A stretch of 45,037 nt of DNA from Deltaproteobacteria bacterium (GTDB lineage Bacteria; Desulfobacterota; Syntrophia; Syntrophales; UBA5619). The translations under genes and the position numbers were made by a program. The notes under the pieces were generated by a model. It worked only from the letters and a program-made list of their open reading frames with translations, was not told the DNA's origin and made no database searches. The stretch spans positions 1 through 45,037 of the forward strand of contig JAMDBG010000003.1 of the NCBI GenBank assembly GCA_023487865.1, given 5' to 3'. This document shows, piece by piece, positions 20,961 to 29,481 of the stretch. Numbering within the stretch: position 1 is the stretch's first letter; each line of letters opens with the position of its first letter.

Positions 20961-22241
20961 ATGGCTAAAGTGGAGGTTTTTGAAAAGAAGCGCCCGGTCC
21001 TCGGCATCAACAGTTTGGGAAGAATAGGCAAGCTTACCCTGTGGCACCATATCGGAAGGAAATATTTTCAGGAAATCATCGTCAATGTCGGAAGGGGCGT
21101 GGGCACAGGTCTTTCCGCTATCGCCCAGCTGATAGAAAAGGATGCCACATACGGCAACATCCACAGGTTCCTGTATGGCATCAAGGCGAAACGGATGATC
21201 CAGATTGTTGATGAGAAAAAAGGCAAGCTCCTCATCGACGGCATCCCCGTGACCATACTGCGTGAAGCACGAAATCCGGCTGAGATCGGCTGGAGAAATT
21301 ACGGGGTCGACGTAGTGGCGGAATGTACCGGCAAATACCAGGACCCCACCGTTGCCCCGGATGATAAGAACGGCTCCATTATCGGGCACCTCGCCAGCGG
21401 CGCCAAGGTCGCTATCAATTCCTCGCCGTTCAAAATAAAAAACAAGGGATTGCCGATGCCGGATGAAGCGGTCACGCTGATTTACGGGATCAATCACACG
21501 GCCTTCGACTACAAGAAACATCAGGTTGTGTCGGCGGCTTCCTGCACCACAACGGGTTTGGCGCACATGATTAAACCACTCCTGGAAAACGAAGCCACCA
21601 GCAAAATCCTCACGGCCTCCATGTCCACGGTTCATGCGGTCACAAACTCGCAGAGCATTCTCGATAAGACGCCGAAATCCGGCGATAAGGATCTACGCAA
21701 AAGCAGAAGTACGCTCAATAACATCATCCTCACCTCCACAAACGCCGCCGAGGCGCTCTCTCAGGTAATCCCGGAGGTGAAAGATATCGGTTTCATGGCG
21801 GATTCAATCAGGGTCCCCACGAATACGGAATCGCTCATCGTTCTGAATGCCACCTTCCAAACCCATCGAAATACGAGCGGCAAAGATACCCCCCTGACTA
21901 CCGAGATGCTCAATGATATCTACCGGCGGGCATCGGGGAATGATCCCGAGCATCTCGTTGTCTTTTCAGATGAACAGAATGTATCTACCGATCTGATCGG
22001 AGTGGATGCGGCGGTGGTGATTGAAGGACAGTTCAACCACATCAGGACGGCATTCATCGATATCGATCTCTCTCATGTCCCGGACCTGCCGGAGGCATTT
22101 CTCAAGACCTTGTCACAGTCGACCATGCGGATACCCGTTGTCCACGCCAAGATATTCGGCTGGTATGACAATGAATACGGCAGTTACACGAACAGACTCG
22201 GCGATTTGACCACATACATCCACAAGAGCCTGTTTCCATGA
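20961..22241 (+). CDS. Divergent glyceraldehyde-3-phosphate dehydrogenase-like protein
   Basis: About 426 aa; 'VLGINSLGRIGKLTLWHHI', 'VSAASCTTTGLAHMIKPLL', 'STVHAVTNSQ', 'DSIRVPTNTES', 'GWYDNEYGSYTNRLGDL'; the GAPDH fold is recognisable but altered. Confidence 0.88.
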   Translation: MAKVEVFEKKRPVLGINSLGRIGKLTLWHHIGRKYFQEIIVNVGRGVGTGLSAIAQLIEKDATYGNIHRFLYGIKAKRMIQIVDEKKGKLLIDGIPVTILREARNPAEIGWRNYGVDVVAECTGKYQDPTVAPDDKNGSIIGHLASGAKVAINSSPFKIKNKGLPMPDEAVTLIYGINHTAFDYKKHQVVSAASCTTTGLAHMIKPLLENEATSKILTASMSTVHAVTNSQSILDKTPKSGDKDLRKSRSTLNNIILTSTNAAEALSQVIPEVKDIGFMADSIRVPTNTESLIVLNATFQTHRNTSGKDTPLTTEMLNDIYRRASGNDPEHLVVFSDEQNVSTDLIGVDAAVVIEGQFNHIRTAFIDIDLSHVPDLPEAFLKTLSQSTMRIPVVHAKIFGWYDNEYGSYTNRLGDLTTYIHKSLFP

Positions 22242-22266
22242 AGTTTGGCGAGTGAGGGCGGGGCGG

Positions 22267-25200
22267 TTAGAGGATTATTTTGAAAGATTCATCGGGGCCG
22301 ATTGCATGTTTTCCCGTATAGACGGCCCCGCTCCAGCCGTCAATACTGATGAAATCTCCGCTGCGGATGGTTTTATCGTCGACCCGGCTATACTCTTCCG
22401 ACTCATAGACATGGAGTTTATTGAAACCCACGACACCGACTTTGTTGAGTTGAGGGATCGTGACCGCCGCATGTGAAGTGCCGCCGCCCCTGGCAGTGAG
22501 GATACCTTCGACCTTCAGAATAATCCCGACGTCGTCCGGAACCGTATCAGGACGGATCAGAATGAGGGCTGTTTCCGGTTCCTTCTCCCGGAAATGTTCA
22601 ATCCCTTCTTCGGAATAGACCGCCCTGCCCGTCAATGCCCCGCCGCTCACCCCGATCCCCATGCCGAGAAAAGAGCGTTCCAGGTCGCCGTCACCCACAA
22701 AGGTTCTCACCATCCCCGTTTCCCTTTGAACCATATCGCGGGTCTGGAGGATATAGAGGCCCTTCTTTGTGGCATTTTCAAAGGTAAATTCGATTTCCTG
22801 ATGGCTGAATCCTTTATCATAGACCAGGAATTCCGCTATTCTGACAAGTTCCTTGTATATTTCCGGAAATCTCGTTTCCAGCGAGATCATCGACTCCCTT
22901 TTCTCCGCCGTCCTCTGCTTTTCCGATATGGGAAAGGTCTCCACGAGACCGGAAACGATATCGTCCCCCTGGACACCGAAAATGAAATCTCCATAAATGG
23001 AAACATCCTGCGATGAGCCCTTGGGATCCCGTGTCATGATGACACCCGAACCGGAGCATTCATTCAAGTTGCCGAACACCATGGCCTGGACGATGACGGC
23101 CGTGCCCCATTCATCGGAAAGATGCATCTGATGACGGAGGATCCTCGCCTGTTCGGAATTCCAGGAGGCGAAAACCTCCATAATGGCATGCTGGAGCTGC
23201 TGATAGGGATCGTTCGCAATCTTGATGCCTCTCTTTTCCATGGCCTCTTTATAGGAAAGGGCCAACAGTCTCATCTGTTCCGGATCGAACTGGATTTTCT
23301 TTTTCACGTCATAATGATTTTTAAAGGAGCTCATGATTTGATCGAAAATATTTCTCTCCAGCCCCTGGAACATTCCCCAGGTCTGCACGAGTCTCCGGTA
23401 AGAATCCCACGCCGCCCATTGATGGCCGTCCTGTCTGGCGAACCCCTCCGCAATCGTTTCATTGATGCCCACATTGAGAAAAGAACACATCATACCGGGG
23501 AGGGAAATCGTTGCACCGCTTCTCACGGAAAGGAGAAGGGTATTGTCGGGATCGCCGAAGGTTTTTCCGGTGATCCGCTCGAGATCTTTGATTTCCTTAC
23601 AGATCCTCTGCCAGAGGTCCTCAAAAATATATTCATACCCCATGACGCCTTCATAACCCCGAAAGACTTCGGTGGTGATCACAAAACCCGGCGGGACAGG
23701 CAGGTTGAAGGATGTCAGTTCCTTCAGGAAGTAAGCTTTGTTGCCGATGAGGATCTGGTTGTCCGTATCCCTGTTTTCTTTATAAAGGGTTGCTATGGCC
23801 AATTCCGGGATATAGGCCATGACAAGGTTGAGGATCTTCTTGTTGTCCTTGAATTTCTCCTGCTCCGCGCTCAGAGCCCTGATCACGGCATTAACGAAGT
23901 TATCCAGGACCTGCAGACCAAAGGCCGAGGCGATGATGGAACGGATGAAGTTTTCCGAGTATTGATAAAAGACCCGCTGCTCTTCCTTGGCGATGGTTTT
24001 TCTGTCCCTGTTTTCATCGTAATCCATTATCCGGCCGATAATGACAGGCAGATTGGAGCGATGGGCGTCGATATAGTAATCGCGGGTGATATCCTGAATG
24101 CCTTTGGCAATGAACTGGAAGATATCGATATACTGATCGATGGAAAACTGCCGTATCTGCAGGGCATTCGTTATATACTTCAGCTTTGCCACAAGTCCTT
24201 CCGTCGCCACCCCTTCCAGGTCGAGGGCTTTGACATAGAGCCACAGGTATTGATGAATCTTCATCAAGGTGCTTTTGGTAATGAACTTGAGGTTCAGGGA
24301 TTCCACCAACCTCTCAAAGAGCGTTGTCGCGAAACACTCGAGGCGGAGAGACAGACCCATGGCTTCGAATTTCTCTTCCCGGTAGGTCCCGTACATGGAA
24401 GGGATACCGGCGGCGATATGCCGTTTATAATAGATATTTTCAAATGAATCCGTCTTTTTTGAGGAAAGGATCCTCTCCTTCAAGCCTCCGATCATTCTGA
24501 GAATGATGATCAGGCTTCTGTAATCGTCCTTTTTTGCCAGTGACCGTTTGAGGGAGCGGACTTTTCGCGGATCGAGCAGGGCGGATGCTTCAAGGTCTTT
24601 CACGATATCGATATGCTGATGGTAATATTTCTTGTAGATCAGCTGATAGAACCTGATCATCAGCCCGGCACGCTCCTTTTCCCTTTCCAGGACGCCACTG
24701 ACTGCATTGATTTCTCTTGATATCTTCCCCTCATCCCATTGAAGAAGTGCAGAAACATCACCATGGGTCTTTTGAAACAGGCTGCCGAACAGGACATGCA
24801 GGTCGTCAAAATATTCACCTGACGCCCGAACCTCATTGAAAACCTCGCCAGGCAAGTGATCCTTCAGATATTCTCTTTCACCGGAATTCCAGTAACGAAA
24901 GATATCCTCGATGAAGGACACCAGACGACTGTTGCTTTCGACGTGCGACTGCTTTCTTAAAAAATAGATGAGTCTGTCATTTCTGGCGGAAAGCTCATCC
25001 ACCGCAGTCGATATCGCCCGCAACTCCCCCTCTGCACCGATCTCGCTGAAAAAAACCGGAAAAATTCTCAGGAGCTGTTTGACCAGATTGTAGGCGGGCA
25101 GGATATCTGAATTCAGCAGCAGGGAGATGTCCTTCTGAAGAAGGTCCGTATCCCGGACAAAAACCCCTCCCAGCTTCAGATTGATAATGAGGGCCGAGAG

Positions 25201-26481
25201 AAGTTTCTTTGTCCATCTTGGTTTGCGGGAAATAATCTCAAGCCAGGAGCGGATGTTTTTAATGTGAGTCGGGTTCACCCGGATTTGCCATTCAGCAGTA
25301 GGTCCCTGGACATCGGGATGCTGAAAACCGAAGGCCACAAGTTCTTCAAGGAAGGTATCCACGAGAGGATGGCTGTTGGACTCAAAAACTTCCTTCGCCA
25401 GTGTGGTGATGCAATCGAGGATGGAACTCCGGTATTGATTCTGTGCAACTGTCTTTTTCAATAAACGGAAGACCTTCTGCACAAGATCATTAACATTCCG
25501 ATCACTTTCTTCTTTTAACGCCCGCCCCAGACAGCGATTAATCTCGATCAGACACGCGTTGCGTATATCCGACAGTCCGTCAACATTCATCATATTGAAA
25601 AGAAAATCGAGTTTCACAAGATAACGGCGGCCTTTAAAAGCGTCGGATTTTTCGAGGGCATCCGCAATGACAAGGTATCCGTTGGCGATCTGCACATGGT
25701 CGGGCAGATCCAGGTAGGGTGAAATCGGGTCCGGAACAGTCAGCACCTGCCGGTCGAGGACCTCCAGACGGGCGAGCAGCTCACGGATATGTTGATGGGA
25801 AAGGGGCATGATCAGCTCTCGATACGCGTCCTTGTCTTCTTTGGTCTCGCCCTCCGCGGAGAACCATTGGGAAGGATCCGCTTGCGTCAGCCAGAAACGG
25901 TATGTCGATCTGAATACGGACGAGAGAAGCCCACTGACCTCATAATGCTCCGTCTTGATTGGAATCTCCATTAAAAGCTTTGCCGTCGCCTTCATATAAC
26001 TAGATGATTTTTTTAGTAAATTGTTATGATTCCGTGACAGATCGGCGAGCAAACGAAAGAAGGGAGAAAACAGGGGGGTGTTTCTCTCAAGCAGATGGTT
26101 GCTTTTGGAAAGAACGGTATTGAGAAACTCAAAGCAGTAACGGACGGCACTGTCCCGGACCTCTTCGTCCTTGGCCGAAGAGAGGACGACAAGATAAATA
26201 TCCGCCAACTTTTTCAGTGCGGGCAATCCCCTTTCATGGGTGTTGAAATCATAGAAATCGCCGATGGAAAGGCCCTTGAGCTGGGTAAGAACATATTCCC
26301 AGTTCACAAAGGGGTGGTGAAGCTCGATAAGAAGCTCTTCCGTCCGTTTCAACACCCCGTAATGGTTCTTCGCGACATCCAGGAGTATCCTGTATTCGTC
26401 GGGGATCTGCACAACTGCCCTGGTTCGCTCCAGATTGATTTCCAAGGCGCTCAAGGGTTGTGTATCTACTTTTGTATCCAT
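22267..26481 (-). CDS. PEP synthase/PPDK-like phosphotransferase: ~900-aa N-terminal region of unknown function, ATP-grasp (PPDK N) domain, C-terminal phosphohistidine domain; no PEP/pyruvate barrel
   Basis: 1404 aa; 'LIGNKAYFLKELTSFNLPVPPGFVITTEVF', 'LLLSVRSGATISLPGMMCSFLNVGIN', 'GSGVIMTRDP'; His domain 'GILTARGGGTSHAAVTIPQLNKVGVVGF' close to the C-terminus. Confidence 0.85.
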   Translation of the reverse strand: MDTKVDTQPLSALEINLERTRAVVQIPDEYRILLDVAKNHYGVLKRTEELLIELHHPFVNWEYVLTQLKGLSIGDFYDFNTHERGLPALKKLADIYLVVLSSAKDEEVRDSAVRYCFEFLNTVLSKSNHLLERNTPLFSPFFRLLADLSRNHNNLLKKSSSYMKATAKLLMEIPIKTEHYEVSGLLSSVFRSTYRFWLTQADPSQWFSAEGETKEDKDAYRELIMPLSHQHIRELLARLEVLDRQVLTVPDPISPYLDLPDHVQIANGYLVIADALEKSDAFKGRRYLVKLDFLFNMMNVDGLSDIRNACLIEINRCLGRALKEESDRNVNDLVQKVFRLLKKTVAQNQYRSSILDCITTLAKEVFESNSHPLVDTFLEELVAFGFQHPDVQGPTAEWQIRVNPTHIKNIRSWLEIISRKPRWTKKLLSALIINLKLGGVFVRDTDLLQKDISLLLNSDILPAYNLVKQLLRIFPVFFSEIGAEGELRAISTAVDELSARNDRLIYFLRKQSHVESNSRLVSFIEDIFRYWNSGEREYLKDHLPGEVFNEVRASGEYFDDLHVLFGSLFQKTHGDVSALLQWDEGKISREINAVSGVLEREKERAGLMIRFYQLIYKKYYHQHIDIVKDLEASALLDPRKVRSLKRSLAKKDDYRSLIIILRMIGGLKERILSSKKTDSFENIYYKRHIAAGIPSMYGTYREEKFEAMGLSLRLECFATTLFERLVESLNLKFITKSTLMKIHQYLWLYVKALDLEGVATEGLVAKLKYITNALQIRQFSIDQYIDIFQFIAKGIQDITRDYYIDAHRSNLPVIIGRIMDYDENRDRKTIAKEEQRVFYQYSENFIRSIIASAFGLQVLDNFVNAVIRALSAEQEKFKDNKKILNLVMAYIPELAIATLYKENRDTDNQILIGNKAYFLKELTSFNLPVPPGFVITTEVFRGYEGVMGYEYIFEDLWQRICKEIKDLERITGKTFGDPDNTLLLSVRSGATISLPGMMCSFLNVGINETIAEGFARQDGHQWAAWDSYRRLVQTWGMFQGLERNIFDQIMSSFKNHYDVKKKIQFDPEQMRLLALSYKEAMEKRGIKIANDPYQQLQHAIMEVFASWNSEQARILRHQMHLSDEWGTAVIVQAMVFGNLNECSGSGVIMTRDPKGSSQDVSIYGDFIFGVQGDDIVSGLVETFPISEKQRTAEKRESMISLETRFPEIYKELVRIAEFLVYDKGFSHQEIEFTFENATKKGLYILQTRDMVQRETGMVRTFVGDGDLERSFLGMGIGVSGGALTGRAVYSEEGIEHFREKEPETALILIRPDTVPDDVGIILKVEGILTARGGGTSHAAVTIPQLNKVGVVGFNKLHVYESEEYSRVDDKTIRSGDFISIDGWSGAVYTGKHAIGPDESFKIIL

Positions 26482-26674
26482 GCCTATAGAGTAATGCGAA
26501 TTTCGGAATAATGCAATTCATAACTCACCCATCATTCACCCATTACGGCAAAAAAACATTGACGAAGCTGGACGGGCTGGCTATGATCCGCAATAATGAA
26601 AGCGGCAATCCATTATTCATGCAGAATGAAATCTCTCGCTCTGTGTATCGGCCGCACGTCATCTGGAGGCTGAT

Positions 26675-27424
26675 ATGATTCGACCGGTCATCGCTGGAAA
26701 CTGGAAGATGAATAAGACCGTAGCGGAGGCGGTGGATTTTGCCGTGCGTCTCCGGACGGCATACAGCACCCCCCCGGATCGGGAAGTAATCATCGCTCCT
26801 CCGTTCACAGCGCTTCAGGCAGTGGCGGACACCATCCGGGGGTCATTCATCCTTCTTGCCGCCCAGAATCTGCATGAGGAGGAAAAGGGGGCCTATACCG
26901 GTGAGATCTCAGGCAAGATGCTTCGCGAGGCAGGATGCAACTGCGTCATCATCGGCCACTCAGAGCGTCGCACCCTCTTTACCGAAAGCGATGACCGCAT
27001 CAACCGGAAGCTACGGGCGGCCCTGACGGCCGGCCTGAGACCGATCTTCTGTATCGGAGAGTCACTCCGACAGCGGGAAGAGGGTGAAACGGAGGCGGTC
27101 ATAGAGCACCAATTAAAAGAGGGATTGAATAATTTGACTGCCAATGATATAGAATCATGTGTCGTCGCCTATGAGCCGGTATGGGCGATCGGTACCGGCA
27201 AAACGGCGAGCCCGGAACAAGCCGAGAAGGTTCATCGCTTCATCCGGGAATGGATCGTCCGGCGGTACGGTCCGAAAAATGGGGCGGAGCTGGCCATCCT
27301 CTATGGGGGCAGTGTCACGCCGAAGAACATCGCCGAGCTGATGGCACAGCCGGATATCAACGGGGCGCTGGTAGGCGGTGCCAGCCTGGATGTCGATTCT
27401 TTCATCCAGCTTGTCGGTTGTTGA
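26675..27424 (+). CDS. tpiA: Triosephosphate isomerase
   Basis: 'VIAGNWKMNKT', 'VIIGHSERRTLF', 'VAYEPVWAIGTGKTASPEQAE', 'LYGGSVTPKN'. Confidence 0.97.
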   Translation: MIRPVIAGNWKMNKTVAEAVDFAVRLRTAYSTPPDREVIIAPPFTALQAVADTIRGSFILLAAQNLHEEEKGAYTGEISGKMLREAGCNCVIIGHSERRTLFTESDDRINRKLRAALTAGLRPIFCIGESLRQREEGETEAVIEHQLKEGLNNLTANDIESCVVAYEPVWAIGTGKTASPEQAEKVHRFIREWIVRRYGPKNGAELAILYGGSVTPKNIAELMAQPDINGALVGGASLDVDSFIQLVGC

Positions 27425-27448
27425 ATCAAATTAAAGGGGTATAAAAAA

Positions 27449-27808
27449 GTGCAAATTCTCGTCACCATATTACATGTGATCGTCTGCATCGTCCTGATCC
27501 TCGTCGTACTGCTGCAGGCGGGTAAGGGCGCCAATATGGGCGCCGTTTTCGGAGGTTCCAGCCAGACCATTTTCGGAAGCAGCGGCCCGGGGACCTTTCT
27601 CGGCAAGATGACGACCGGGGTCGCCATCATCTTCATGCTGACCTCGTTCAGCCTATCCTATACAGCCTCCCACAAGGGGACTTCCCTGATGGAGGGTGCC
27701 TCGCGACCCGCGGCCCAGAAAACGGCTCCCGTGCAGCAGCCGGCAGCACCGTCTGCCCCGGCAGCCCCGGCGCCACAGGCCCCGGCAGCACCCCCGACGG
27801 CCAAATAG
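27449..27808 (+). CDS. secG: Preprotein translocase subunit SecG
   Basis: GTG start; 'VIVCIVLILVVLLQAGKGANMGAVFGGSSQTIFGSSGPGTFLGKMT'; Ala/Pro-rich tail. Confidence 0.93.
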   Translation: MQILVTILHVIVCIVLILVVLLQAGKGANMGAVFGGSSQTIFGSSGPGTFLGKMTTGVAIIFMLTSFSLSYTASHKGTSLMEGASRPAAQKTAPVQQPAAPSAPAAPAPQAPAAPPTAK

Positions 27809-27928
27809 ATCCCTGTCCGGGAAAGCGGATGCTGTTCTTTTGATATTGACAAAGTCTTATTTAATAGGTAAGTTCCCGGCGAAAGTCCGCCCGGTGGTGC
27901 CTTTAGCGCCGGTGGTTGCGATACGAGT

Positions 27929-28015
27929 GCCGAAGTGGTGGAATCTGGTAGACACGCTATCTTGAGGGGGTAGTGAGCTACGCTCATCCGGGTTCAAGTC
28001 CCGGCTTCGGCACCA
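27929..28015 (+). tRNA. tRNA-Leu (anticodon GAG), CCA encoded
   Basis: Acceptor GCCGAAG/CTTCGGC, anticodon arm CTATC-TTGAGGG-GGTAG, long variable arm, T-arm CCGGG-TTCAAGT-CCCGG, ACCA end. Confidence 0.95.
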
Positions 28016-28033
28016 TTATACTGAAAATGCAAC

Positions 28034-28067
28034 GGGGAAACGGGCAGGCGCCCGGAACCCCCTTTTC
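28034..28067 (+). terminator. Candidate Rho-independent terminator after tRNA-Leu
   Basis: GGGG-AAA-CGGGC-AGGC-GCCCG-GAA-CCCC followed by CTTTTCTT. Confidence 0.6.
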
Positions 28068-28141
28068 TTACCTCTATCATCGGCGTCAATCGCACAAGGG
28101 ACCGATCTAAAAACCAGCGTTATGCAACGAAAAGGAAAATC

Positions 28142-28279
28142 ATGAACGAAGGCCTGCTTCTGATTGTCATCGTCGTAGGGTGGTTTATCCTGAACCGCTT
28201 TGTCCTGCCCCGCTTCGGCATCCGTACCTGAATCTGCCCTGACGGGAAGGATTCCCGTCCCGGTAAAGATGTAAAGTAA
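28142..28279 (+). CDS. Candidate 45-aa selenoprotein (UGA/Sec at codon 30); otherwise a 29-aa membrane miniprotein ending at 28231
   Basis: ATG at 28142 after AAAAGGAAAATC; MNEGLLLIVIVVGWFILNRFVLPRFGIRT-[TGA]-ICPDGKDSRPGKDVK-TAA; hairpin downstream of the TGA with GG in the apical loop. Confidence 0.45.
28241..28259 (+). promoter_or_regulatory. SECIS-like hairpin downstream of in-frame TGA
   Basis: GACGGGAA-GGA-TTCCCGTC, perfect 8-bp stem; 17 nt between the TGA (ends 28231) and the loop (starts 28249); no T-tract on either strand. Confidence 0.5.
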
Positions 28280-28610
28280 TTAAAGAACAGCAAATTTGCA
28301 CCGGAATAACCGGGTGGGAGGAATACCCGACGCTCCCCGGATTCAGGCGTGATCTCTATTCAATCTCTGACAATCCCCTCTTTTCGGCTTGTCTCTCCCC
28401 CCTCCACCAGTGACCGTTTTCCAGCGTATAGATCCAACCAGGACTGCAGGGCAGATCACAGACCACACCATGAGTCAACACACCACAAACGAAGCAAGCG
28501 AAAAAAGCTTAACATTTTCCGAAAAATCGGATAAGGTCACGGCGGTCCACAATAAAAAATCCTAATGCGGGAATGTATCAAGATATCGGTTGGCATCTAT
28601 ATTGGGTGCA

Positions 28611-29477
28611 ATGATGATCAATCAGCAGATTCGGGATTTTATCTCACATATGCCCAGGTTTTCCGCGACCGGAACAAAGGTGATGGAAGTCTGCAATCGC
28701 CCGACGACCTCATCACATGATCTCAACAGGGTGATTTCCTTGGACCCGGTTCTCACCGGCAAAGTTTTAAAACTGGTCAATTCCGCATACTATTCCTTGG
28801 GCAAGGAGGTGACCTCCCTGACCCATGCCTTCATCCTGCTGGGAATCAATACAGTGAAGAATCTTGCCTTGGGCACCGCTATTCTGGAGAGTATCGGTGG
28901 AAGGAGTTCGTTTCGCTGCCTGTCCATGGATGATTTCTGGCTTCACTCTCTGGGTGTGGGAGTGATTTCGAGATCACTGGCACGGCTGACAGGAATTCCC
29001 TTCGCGGAGGAAGAAGGATATTTCGTCGCCGGACTTCTCCATGACCTGGGGAAGATTCCTCTCAACTATTGTGATCCGGAGATGTACAACCGTGCTCTTG
29101 AAGCGGCAATTCTCCAACAAACCACTCTCTACGAGGCGGAAAAGACGTGTCTGGGCCTTGATCACTGTATCGTGGGCGGATGGATAGCTGAAAAATGGAG
29201 GCTGCATCGGGATTTTTTGGATGTCCTTCATTTCCACCATGACCAGAACAGCGGTAGAGAAAAATCCCCTTTCTTAGTCATCGTGTCCCTGGCGAACCTC
29301 TATGCAAACTACTGGAAGATCGGCTCGGCGGGAAACACAACGCCGGTCCATTTACTGATGGAACATCTTCAGAAAAGGCTGAACATTGCACCGGAGCAGA
29401 TTGCTGCGATTCACGATAAAGTTTTGGAAGATATAGATAAATCTCGAATTTTCCTGGAGGTGGCAACCGAGGGATGA
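28611..29477 (+). CDS. HDOD domain protein
   Basis: 'LNRVISLDPVLTGKVLKLVNSAYYSLGKEVTSLTHAFILLGINTVKNLALGTAIL' and 'FVAGLLHDLGKIPL' typical of HDOD; ATG at 28611 is preferred to the 28590 start. Confidence 0.9.
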   Translation: MMINQQIRDFISHMPRFSATGTKVMEVCNRPTTSSHDLNRVISLDPVLTGKVLKLVNSAYYSLGKEVTSLTHAFILLGINTVKNLALGTAILESIGGRSSFRCLSMDDFWLHSLGVGVISRSLARLTGIPFAEEEGYFVAGLLHDLGKIPLNYCDPEMYNRALEAAILQQTTLYEAEKTCLGLDHCIVGGWIAEKWRLHRDFLDVLHFHHDQNSGREKSPFLVIVSLANLYANYWKIGSAGNTTPVHLLMEHLQKRLNIAPEQIAAIHDKVLEDIDKSRIFLEVATEG

Positions 29478-29481
29478 GCGC

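Noticed and set aside
23122-24447. 441-aa plus-strand ORF opposite the 1404-aa gene
   Set aside because: Shadow ORF: lies fully antisense to a protein with clear ATP-grasp/phosphohistidine motifs and shows no recognisable domain.
28241-28259. Hairpin after the tiny ORF as a Rho-independent terminator
   Set aside because: No T-run follows on either strand (downstream is CCGGTAAAGATGTAAAG), so a terminator is less likely than a SECIS-like or other structure.
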